DNA of 18,223 nt from Chrysochromulina tobinii. Taxonomy: Eukaryota > Haptophyta > Prymnesiales > Chrysochromulinaceae. How positions within the stretch are numbered: position 1 is the stretch's first letter; every line of letters starts with the position of its first letter. Under the pieces are notes generated by a model. It had not been told where the DNA came from. It worked only from the letters and a program-made list of their open reading frames with translations, and ran no database searches. Positions 8,190 through 15,946 of the stretch are shown here, in pieces. The stretch spans positions 1-18,223 of the forward strand of contig JWZX01001169.1 in NCBI GenBank assembly GCA_001275005.1, read 5' to 3'. The position numbers and the translations under genes were made by a program.

Positions 8190-10912
8190 TTACGAGAAGC
8201 AGGCGCCTTCGATCTGTCCGCAGCGCCCAGGCGCACCCGTCCCGGGGCCGCCCACGTAGTGCCCAGCCGAGTTGAATCCGATCATACCGGGCCGGTCGCC
8301 GGGAGGATAGGGGCAGCGTCCATTCGGCATCTTGGCGAGCATTGCGCGCGTCGTCGGCAACCACTCCTGCTTCATCCCATTGTACCCTTCGATGTTGCAC
8401 CAGGTGATCGGCTTGGTGATTCTGCCGTCGGGCAGCGTGTTGTAGTCACAGAGCATCTGGCGTGGGCAGGTGGTTGAGTTGCCACGCTCGCGCAGCTCGA
8501 CGCCCGAGTAGCCTGTCCTCGAGCCACACGCTAGGGCGGCCTGATCGACGACCGGGAAGGGCGTAGGCGAATGGAATCCCCATGTGCAGTTGTACGCGGT
8601 GAACGGGTTTTGCCAGTCAAAGCCGGGCTGGTTGTCTGCGGCGAGCGGGGGAGAGTGTGAACGTGAACGAGAGGATCGGGAGAAGGCGGGCAGGCAGCTG
8701 AGCGAGAGTAGAGTGAGAGTCAGAGAGACGAAAGAGGCCGCCCTGCGAAGCACCGCAGCCGCGGCGCAGCAGTGGCGCAGCCGCGGCGCAGCAGCAGCGC
8801 AGTAGCGGCGCTCGTGAGGTGGTCCTCTTGCGGGCACGTACATCCGCCCATATCTTCCTCTGGGCAGTAGCGTGACGACTCCGTGAGAATGTACATGGTG
8901 AGCTGATTGAAGTCGTCTTGCTGCTGGTGCGAGCCGAGCCAGCGGCAGAGACGTCGCAGGTCGGCATTGGCAATCTGGATGACGCGCACGCTCGGGTTCG
9001 CCTTGAGTACCGCCGCCTTGACGGCGCTCAGTGGCGTGGCATACGGGAGATGGACTCTCGTGCGCGAGACCTCGCCCTCGGGAGAGGGCTGGGACTCGCC
9101 CGCGGCGGCCACGGTCACGGTCACTACATTCTCGGACATCTCGGCGGGTACGTTGGGGTTGTTAAGGAATGTGTGCTCTCGGAACTTGACGCCCTTAAGA
9201 TTCCATCGATGCGTGTCGTACAGCGAGTCCATCGGGCATCCAAACGGCAAGCCCATCGATTGGATCATGGGCATGCGGCAGCGCCTAAGGAAGCCCCAGT
9301 ACCGGTCGCAGTGGCACCAGAGCTTCGGCAGCACCATGATCCCACCGGTCGCGGTAGCGAGCGCGAGTAAATCGCGCACCGCCTGCCGCTGCGGCGCATC
9401 CATGAACATGTGCCGTTGTGGGGACCATTCGGGGAAGCGCTTGTACACTGCCTTTTGGTACTCTTCAGTGGTGCTCTGCCCCTTGAGAGAGATGAAGATG
9501 CCCTCGGTGAAATACTCGGGTGGGTCGACGACCCACAGCCCCGCCTCGCGCGCGCGCTGCCGCTTGCCGTGAGGGTAGTCGCCCGTGTCCCCAAATTGGA
9601 ATGTGAAATGCACAGTGATCGGCTGGTTCTGTGGCTTTTCGAAGCCCTCCATAGATTGAACATTCTGGTTGAACCACGTGTGGCCGCCGGTGAACGGGCG
9701 GATCGGCAGCGTGCCAAAGGTGAAGGCGACCTTTTCACACGACCTTCTCCCTGCGACGCCTGTGAAGGCCTTCGGGCTCTCCAGGCACGGCGGGAACTCC
9801 CTCGGGCTCTGATGCACGCGACGCACGTTGGGAGGCAAGTTGGAGAAGGCGCCCGCCGGCACGACGACGCCCTCGGCAAGCAAGCTGGCCATCCAGCTGG
9901 CATACGCCGAGGGCTGCAGCTCTTCGCCGCGGACGACCTGGTTGAAGAGGCTCTGGTCGTTGACGTTCTCATCGAGGTCCTGACGTCCCTTTTGGGCGAG
10001 CATCGCCTTGCGCCAACTCTGAACCATGGCGAGCGACCCCCTGGTGTTGCGAAAGTAGACGACGCCGGTGTTGAGCTCCAGGTGTCCGTAACCACTGATC
10101 TTCCCCTGGGCGTCGCGCTGCGAATCGAGCTCGTCCGTGGTCACGAGCACGTCGGCCGCGCCGAGTAGCGCCGCCTCGGGCACCGGCGGGTTGGCAAGGT
10201 CGGCCCACGTCATCCAGCGCTGCCAGTGGCCGTTGAGCCACACCACATCAAGGTCCGAGATGAGCACATTGAAACCGATCGAGAGCAATTCCCACAAGAA
10301 GGCGACCTTGACGAGGCCCATCTCGAGGAAGTCCGAGTTGTGGTGCCGAAAGTACTTCCATTCGGACTTCATCTCGTACAGCTCGGCGTGCTTGGGGCGC
10401 CGCTCATACGTCCATACGTCGAGCTCCGGCACGATGCCTGCCGCCGGCACGCGCAGCTCATTGCACTGCTTGAGCAGCGGCGCGTCGGCCGCGCCGACGA
10501 GAAGCGGCTGACCTACCATCGCCTTGCGGACAAAATGCAGCCAATTCTTGACAAAATCCATCATCACGGCCGAGCCGAAGGTGAAGTGCAACGTTGTGCG
10601 GCGCGGCTCCAAAGAGGCGAGCGTGGTCTGAGCATGATCGTTGAAGGCGAGCGCGCTCCCATTAGGCAGCAGCCATGATGGCAACTTCGCAGGAGCCATC
10701 GCATCACTTGTATCAGGCAGTGGCGGAGGCGGCGGCATCAGGTCGAGTTGCGGCCGCCGCCGTGGAAAATGCTGTATCACAACGTGTTGATTGCCCAAGC
10801 GGCCAGTAGCAGGTGCCCAGCTGTTGTCCAAAGTGTTCAGAGTACTCACGCGATAGAATAGCGTCAACAACAAGGCCGCGGCAGCCGACGTACAGAGGAG
10901 TCGCGTCCGCAT
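8190..10912 (-). CDS. Type II membrane glycosyltransferase, GT77-like nucleotide-diphospho-sugar transferase; two exons
   Basis: Exon 1 is 10912-8842 and exon 2 is 8635-8190. Joining them across a GT-AG intron gives 838 aa. Residues about 5-20 are a single hydrophobic anchor after a short basic start, as in Golgi type II enzymes. Residues about 108-410 match the nucleotide-diphospho-sugar transferase domain (PF03407): LVKVAFLWELL, the DxD metal site in ISDLDVVWLNG (DLD 220-222), then ELNTGVVYFRNT (NTG 281-283) and NDQSLFN. A second conserved stretch about 527-562 reads LPKLWCHCDRYW followed by MGLPFGCPMDSLYD, as in plant and algal GT77 proteins of the XEG113/RRA type. The sugar and acceptor cannot be read from sequence; relatives add arabinose, xylose or galactose to wall glycans and glycoproteins. 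Exon 2 adds a Cys-rich luminal tail. Without splicing, exon 1 would end in an Ala/Arg-rich junk tail at 8720. Confidence 0.85.
8636..8841 (-). other. Spliceosomal intron (206 nt, GT-AG) in the glycosyltransferase gene
   Basis: The donor is GGAT|GTACGT with the first intron base at 8841. The acceptor is the C-rich CTCCCCCGCTCGCCGCAG|AC ending at 8636. Exon 1 length is 2071 nt (phase 1) and exon 2 is 446 nt, so the joined frame is a whole 839 codons including the stop. The retained sequence would encode Ala/Arg/Leu-rich nonsense, while both flanks read as ordinary protein (RYCPEEDMGG before, NQPGFDWQNPF after). The intron contains imperfect CTGCTGCGCCGCGGCTGCG repeats. Confidence 0.75.
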
Positions 10913-11249
10913 CGAAGGGTCAGTGCTCAGGACGGCGCGTAGGAGGACTTCGGTTCAGTTGTACCGCGTACCCTCCGCGCTCAACATGAATTCGGATCCC
11001 GCGATCTCTCCGCGATCTGTGTGACCACATTCGCGGTATGATTGTGGTGCGGTGAAGCGACTGTATGACGTGTGCGAGGTGTTGCCCTTCACGCATTTGA
11101 GTTTGGTTTGTGCGTGTTGGTGTGTTGTGAATGAAATGGTCTGCTCACAGACCCTGCATGTGTCCCTGTGTGGTGTGGTGTGTGAGAGTCGAGTCGGTCC
11201 GGTCGCAAGCTACGATTCACTAGATTCACGTCAAACATCGCGAGCGAAT
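10913..11249. other. Intergenic stretch between two minus-strand genes
   Basis: It should contain the promoter of the glycosyltransferase gene and the 3' UTR of the dehydrogenase gene. A GT-rich plus-strand tract (TGTGCGTGTTGGTGTGTTGTG near 11109) stands out. I see no RNA gene. A plus-strand frame starting at 11052 runs antisense through the dehydrogenase and has no protein character. Confidence 0.5.
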
Positions 11250-12245
11250 TCATGCAAATCGAGCGAGAATCGAGTCTCGCACCCGGTCGAGGCTTGGATG
11301 GATCGAGAAAAGGCGGATGAGGACCGCCGCTGCCGATGCCGGAAACAAGTCTCCCAAGGCCACCGACGCAGTGCTCGGGTAGTAGCGCGTGCGCGGGTAC
11401 GGGTGCGTGAGCGCATGCACGATGGCGGCGTCAGTCTGCGGGCAGCATGCCGGCGCGAGCTCCCTGTGCTTTGCATCCTTGCTCCACAGCGCCTCGAAGA
11501 GCTCATAATAGACGCGCCGTTCAATCTCCGTGAGGCTGGCATTCGCTTGGGGCGGCGATCCTTTGTCACGGATGGCGGTGTGAATATAGCCAGGGCTGAC
11601 GAGGGAGACGCTCACACCTAAGGGCGCGAGCTCCTGGCGGAGCGTGTCGCTGAGCGCCTCGAGCGCGTGCTTGGTCGCCGAATACGGGCCCTGCATGGGC
11701 ATGCTGATGATGCCATTTACGCTGCCAATGTTGACAACGCGACCCCTCGCTCGGCGCAGAAGCGGCAGAAATGCTTGTGTGACTGCCAGGACACCGAGCA
11801 CGTTCACATCAAATAGAGCTCGCACTTGCTCGAGGTCAGCCGTCTCGAGCGGCCGCTTATACGTGGTGCCAGCATTGTTCACCAGACCGATTAGTTTACC
11901 ACCACCTGCTACTTGAGCCGATGCCGTGATGTTGGCGAACGCGTTGGCGATGTCGATCGGGTTGGTCACATCTAGCATCAACGGGCGCAACCGTGGTCCA
12001 TGCTTTTCGGCGAGCTCGTGCGCCGTCGTTTCGTCGCGTACGCCAGCATACACGATGAAGCCTACATCGAGGAGTGCAAGGGCTGCAGCACGGCCTATGC
12101 CGGTTGAGGCGCCCGTGATTAAGACAGCACTCCGTTTTACGTGATACTCGGTGTGGGGTTGCAAGAGAACGTAATGTATTGGCATTACGGCGATGGCGAC
12201 GGCGATGGCGAGTACGACGACAGCACGGCGGAGCGCATATGACAT
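11250..12245 (-). CDS. Classical short-chain dehydrogenase/reductase with N-terminal membrane anchor (331 aa)
   Basis: Residues about 8-28 form a hydrophobic segment that should anchor the protein, probably in the ER. The Rossmann domain then begins. The cofactor loop is TGASTGIG (44-51), the adenine-contact motif is LDVT (91-94), and the structural motif is NNAG (123-126). The catalytic Ser is in IGSVNG (Ser175), the YSATK box gives Tyr188 and Lys192, and SPGY follows at 217-220. All the catalytic residues of the classical SDR family are present. The arrangement resembles membrane SDRs such as retinol or hydroxysteroid dehydrogenases, which oxidise or reduce a hydroxyl/keto group on a lipid using NAD(P). 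The substrate cannot be told from sequence. The C-terminal 80 residues are the usual variable substrate region. No intron is needed. Confidence 0.9.
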   Translation of the reverse strand: MSYALRRAVVVLAIAVAIAVMPIHYVLLQPHTEYHVKRSAVLITGASTGIGRAAALALLDVGFIVYAGVRDETTAHELAEKHGPRLRPLMLDVTNPIDIANAFANITASAQVAGGGKLIGLVNNAGTTYKRPLETADLEQVRALFDVNVLGVLAVTQAFLPLLRRARGRVVNIGSVNGIISMPMQGPYSATKHALEALSDTLRQELAPLGVSVSLVSPGYIHTAIRDKGSPPQANASLTEIERRVYYELFEALWSKDAKHRELAPACCPQTDAAIVHALTHPYPRTRYYPSTASVALGDLFPASAAAVLIRLFSIHPSLDRVRDSILARFA

Positions 12246-12580
12246 CGAGTGGCCTTCACAGTTTGGGCTTACTTGTTAACAGTGAAACGAGACACAGAGA
12301 AGAACTGCAACCAAATCTCGGAAGCTCAGGAGCTAAAGCGGTCAGAGTTAGAGCAACCGGTGCTCCGCGAGCCCACCCTCCCGAAGTGGTGGGGCACGGC
12401 CGGCGCTCCCTTCACAGTTTCATTTTGTCTTCCCGGATTTCACATGTGAACCCGTTTTTTCCTCACGAAAAGACTGGTCGATGCAAACTGCTCTACGGAG
12501 CGGCGTCTTTGGGGAGTTCATTTCCAAAAGACTAGCACGAGACTAGACTAGACTACCGACTAAACTGCCAACTGGTTTTA
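12246..12580. other. Intergenic stretch between two minus-strand genes
   Basis: It should hold the promoter of the dehydrogenase gene and the short 3' UTR of the pseudouridine synthase/methyltransferase gene. A pentamer GACTA is repeated three times at 12541-12555 with further copies nearby. On the minus strand the stop of the upstream gene is followed at once by TGATAAAACC, which could serve as a weak polyadenylation signal. No gene is visible. Confidence 0.45.
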
Positions 12581-14569
12581 TCATATCTTGTAAAGGCCGT
12601 CCTCGTCCAGCGGGAACGACGCGTATCGCTCCGGCCCGTCCTCGCCGATCCCAAAGGCAAGGCCGTGGCGCCGCTGTAGGACCCCGAGGTCATCCCTCCT
12701 CATCCGCAGCTCCGGTGGTGGCCGCCCGACAGCTGGCTGCGGCGCCGTGGCAAAGGCGAGCGCGTGCGAGCGCATGAGAGTCTCGTGCCTCAAGAAGATG
12801 AAGCCCGCCTTCTCAATCTCAGCAGCCCACTTGCGCAGGTACGGCTGCTCTTCCCAACTGCGACCGCGACGATCGACGCCCAGTGTTTCGACGAGCAGCA
12901 GCAGCCCCCCGCTTCGACGTGGCGCCGGCTCCGAACCCGATGCGGCTTCGGCCGATGGAGGACAGCTGCCGTGGGGCGTGAGATCGGCGTGAGATGGGCG
13001 TGAGATCCGCGCGAGATCGGCGTGCAACGGCGATCGGAGCAATTGCCTTGCCTTGAGGACCATCGCGCCGCGCTCGGCGGGTAGAGGCAGGTAGGAAAGG
13101 ACAAGGCTCATGACGACCACGTCAAACGAGCCGGCAGGCAAGGACGTGAGGCGACCCCCCGCAAACTCGGCCGAGGGCTCCACGACGGGCAAGTGGCCTC
13201 CGACCTGCAGGTCGAGAAAGTCACACTGCATCACACGCCCGTGACCCTGCTGTGGGCAGAGGTCGATGGCGGTGGGCTGCACGCCCGCGTACCCATCGAA
13301 GAGGCTGCCACAGGAGCCCACGTCGAGGAGCCGAATTGGCTCACGTTCGTGGAGACCCTCATCGGCCCTCCCGGACGCGTGCCGAGGTTTCGTCAGCACG
13401 TCTCGAGGTTTCGTCAGCACGTCTCGAGGTTTCGTCAGCACGTCTCGAGGTTTCGTCAGCACGTCTCGCGCAACGGCGACGCACCAGTCAATACCCTCCC
13501 GGACCCATGCGCGCTCGCCCAGTTTGGCCGCTGCGGCTGCGTACCGTTTGAGCGCGCCGTCGGCCGCGGCCTCTTTGGGCGCCGATGCGCTGCTCTGGTC
13601 GCGCAGGTGACGATGGTGGCCTACAAGCACCGAGTACAGCTCCGCCTCGTTGCGCGGAGCCAGCGGGGTTCTGGCCACTTGAGCCAAGTCACACCTGCGC
13701 CGCACGTCGGCCAACCACCGGGCGTCGAGCTCTGACTCGAGGACAGCCTCCAGGGCGGCGATGCTCTCCATACCGCCTGGCATCATCAGCAGCGGTGCAC
13801 GCAGGTCCTCTGGCAGCGGCGCGACGAGACGCACCGCCTCGCCTTGATAGGTGAAGAGGAGCGCCGCCGAATGGAGGAAGACGCGCTTCGTCTTGAGGCC
13901 GTACCTGCTTTGCAGCACGCGGTTGAAATTAGGAGCGCCGTGCACGTCGTCGCCCGCGACCGGATGCAGCAACGCGCCGCCCCCACGCATGCCCTCCAGG
14001 TGCATCCGGATCTGGCGAGGCCGTGCCTGAAGGTCTTGGCCGTTATTGCGAGGCAGTGCGAGCAGCAGCGAGCAACGGCCTTCGTTGCATGTGGCGATGC
14101 GCACAAAGTCCGTCACGGCTGCCTTCTCGGCGTGCTCTCGCCGTGGGCCACGTCTCTGGGGAGAATTCCATGCCGGACTCCAGCATAGTGGCCGATCAAT
14201 AGTGAAAGCTTCAGGCGTTTCGCCTCGGCACAGCACTGCATACACCTGGCTGGCCAGCTCGTCAGCAAGGGCGGCGGTCAGCTCGGCTTTCGCTGCAGAC
14301 GTCAAGCCAACGAGCAGTAACCCCGATGCCGATGTATCGGGAGGCTCCACAACGAAGCACCTATCTGTAGTAGAAAGGTCGCGAAGCCTGTTCACAACAG
14401 CACGATTAGTCACGTCCAGGTGAGATGACTTGTTGACGACGAGATATTCAGCGGTGCGATGTACGACGCGTAGGTTCAGACTGTGCCCAACCTGTGAACT
14501 TCGCGTGGTCGCAGATACGAAGTTCTTCGCGGCAAAACTGAAGACGTCGCGAGGAGGCCGCCCTCGCAT
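12581..14569 (-). CDS. Fusion of RluA/TruC-like pseudouridine synthase and SAMTOR/Bmt2-like methyltransferase (662 aa)
   Basis: One continuous frame from the ATG at 14569. Residues about 32-240 are a RluA/TruC-type pseudouridine synthase: LRVVHRTAEYLVVNKSS at the start, DTSASGLLLVG carrying the candidate catalytic Asp78, then RPRQIRMHLEG (183-193), then HPVAGDDVHG and KRVFLHSAALLF. Asp78 sits where HRLDxxTSG is expected, but the His-Arg-Leu before it is Glu-Pro-Pro. Residues about 285-605 match the SAMTOR/Bmt2 family: the helical lead-in with VGHHRHLRDQ, motif I LLDVGSC (414-420), AIDLCP, QCDFLDLQ (448-455), SFDVVVMSLVLSYLP (481-495), and an end reading RKWAAEIEKAGF and SHALAFA. Yeast Bmt2 makes m1A in 25S rRNA, and animal SAMTOR senses SAM for mTORC1. 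The linker carries four RDVLTKP repeats. Either half may have lost activity. A fusion annotation is supported by the single frame, with no stop or splice signal between the halves. Confidence 0.8.
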   Translation of the reverse strand: MRGRPPRDVFSFAAKNFVSATTRSSQVGHSLNLRVVHRTAEYLVVNKSSHLDVTNRAVVNRLRDLSTTDRCFVVEPPDTSASGLLLVGLTSAAKAELTAALADELASQVYAVLCRGETPEAFTIDRPLCWSPAWNSPQRRGPRREHAEKAAVTDFVRIATCNEGRCSLLLALPRNNGQDLQARPRQIRMHLEGMRGGGALLHPVAGDDVHGAPNFNRVLQSRYGLKTKRVFLHSAALLFTYQGEAVRLVAPLPEDLRAPLLMMPGGMESIAALEAVLESELDARWLADVRRRCDLAQVARTPLAPRNEAELYSVLVGHHRHLRDQSSASAPKEAAADGALKRYAAAAAKLGERAWVREGIDWCVAVARDVLTKPRDVLTKPRDVLTKPRDVLTKPRHASGRADEGLHEREPIRLLDVGSCGSLFDGYAGVQPTAIDLCPQQGHGRVMQCDFLDLQVGGHLPVVEPSAEFAGGRLTSLPAGSFDVVVMSLVLSYLPLPAERGAMVLKARQLLRSPLHADLARISRPSHADLTPHGSCPPSAEAASGSEPAPRRSGGLLLLVETLGVDRRGRSWEEQPYLRKWAAEIEKAGFIFLRHETLMRSHALAFATAPQPAVGRPPPELRMRRDDLGVLQRRHGLAFGIGEDGPERYASFPLDEDGLYKI
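13383..13466 (-). repeat. 21-bp minisatellite, four perfect copies, in the fusion linker
   Basis: The plus-strand unit CGAGGTTTCGTCAGCACGTC plus T occurs four times with no mismatch (13383-13403, 13404-13424, 13425-13445, 13446-13466). On the coding strand it encodes RDVLTKP repeated from about residue 368 to 396, between the methyltransferase lead-in helix and motif I. Identical copies mean recent expansion. Confidence 0.95.
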
Positions 14570-14789
14570 TTCGCCGTGAGAAAATGCTCACGAAAGCGCG
14601 ATGTTCCGTCGCACGTCGTCATAGAGGTTTCGTCAAACCACTGCACCGTCTCATGGCTCCGCACCCCTCGGTCAACACAAGTACTGATCCATGTACGTAT
14701 AGTACTAGAGATTTCCTCCGTCGACTCCGTCGGGTCGCCGCACCGCGTGGCGTCCGGGCTCATCGCGTGGCGTCCGGGCTGAGTCTTTA
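14570..14789. repeat. Short intergenic spacer with a 17-bp direct repeat
   Basis: The spacer lies between two minus-strand genes. CGCGTGGCGTCCGGGCT occurs at 14744-14760 and 14764-14780, period 20, just past the helicase stop. The 12-mer GAGGTTTCGTCA from the linker minisatellite occurs once more near 14623. No RNA gene is seen. The spacer must contain the promoter of the fusion gene. Confidence 0.6.
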
Positions 14790-14791
14790 TT
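14786..14791 (-). terminator. Candidate polyadenylation signal AATAAA overlapping the helicase stop codon
   Basis: On the minus strand the helicase ends ATCACATAATAAAGACTC. The TAA stop (14792-14790) overlaps AATAAA (14791-14786). This would give a very short 3' UTR. Whether this lineage uses AATAAA is not known to me, so the call rests on the hexamer alone. Confidence 0.3.
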
Positions 14792-15216
14792 ATGTGATGC
14801 ACGTCGCACAGTGGCCGTTACCACGCGTGGTCGAACATGTGCGGCAGCACGTGTCGAACGGGTTGCCGTTGCGCGTCCTCCCCGGTGCGGGAGCGCGCAC
14901 GCGGCAGATCTTGCACGGGGCAACGCTCGGCGCCGCGGGGATTGGGGCCTGCGGCTGCACCCAATGTGGCTGTGGCTGTGGCGGCGGCTGCCACGAGTGC
15001 ACCTGAGGCTGCGCAGGTGTTAGCTGCCACTGCTGCTGCTGTGCTGGCGGCTGCCATTGGTGCTGGGGCGGCTGCTGCCACGGCTGCGGAGAAGGCCCCG
15101 GCTGTGGAGGCGCCGGTAGCTGCGAAGGTGACGGCTGCGGCGGTAGCGGCTGCGCCGGAGACTGCCAAGGAGCCACCGCCGTGGGTGGTGCCGCGGCGTC
15201 TGAAGACGCGCTGGCG

Positions 15217-15247
<31 letters not shown>

Positions 15248-15915
15248 GCTGGCTGACCCAGCCGCGGAAGACCGGATTGCGTTTATATAGGCTGGCCCAG
15301 CGTGCTTGGGGGTGCTCGAGAATGACGTGACCCCACCACATGTGCGGCATGTGCACGAAGGCCTCGTGCTGCCCCTGCGCGACCGCGGCATAGAAGCCCT
15401 TGACGAGGGTGCTCGACTTGACGCATCGCTCGCTATAGTTGGCAATCTGGAGCCCATCCAGATTGCACGCACGGGAGATGGCCACATACGCCTGTCCGTC
15501 GGCGAACGCACCGTCGAGGTCAACGCACAGGTAGTCGATGGTGGCGCCCTGCGCCTTATGTACCGTAAGCGCCCACGCGAGCGCGAGCGGCACCTGATAA
15601 CGGATGAGGTCGCCCTTGAGATACACCGTCCTAGTGAAAGGCTCTGGCCGGATCAGCTTCACGCGCCCCGCCGCCCCGCGCCTGCCCAGGAAGCGCACCA
15701 CTGGGTAGAGCTGCGCTGGCGGCTTGGTGAGCAGCTCGATCTCTGTCTTGCGGTGCTGCCACACGCGCCGACCATCGGGCTTGGCGACCTCTGCCCATGC
15801 GGGTGAGAGTAGCGCATCCGGCGGAGGCGGGCCTATCGGCATCGGTGGCGGCGGCGTGACATAGTCATCGCCCGTACGGGGGTCTGGCTGAAGCGATACA
15901 GAGGGGCTCTCCTCG

Positions 15916-15946
<31 letters not shown>

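Noticed and set aside
8720-8841. Unspliced C-terminus of the glycosyltransferase
   Set aside because: It reads as Ala/Leu/Arg repeats, while a GT-AG splice in matching phase joins a sensible downstream exon.
11052-11621. Plus-strand frame of 189 codons
   Set aside because: Half lies antisense to the dehydrogenase, which has every SDR motif on the other strand. The rest is promoter-like spacer.
13383-13466. CRISPR array
   Set aside because: The four 21-bp units are directly adjacent with no spacers and encode an in-frame peptide repeat in a eukaryotic gene.
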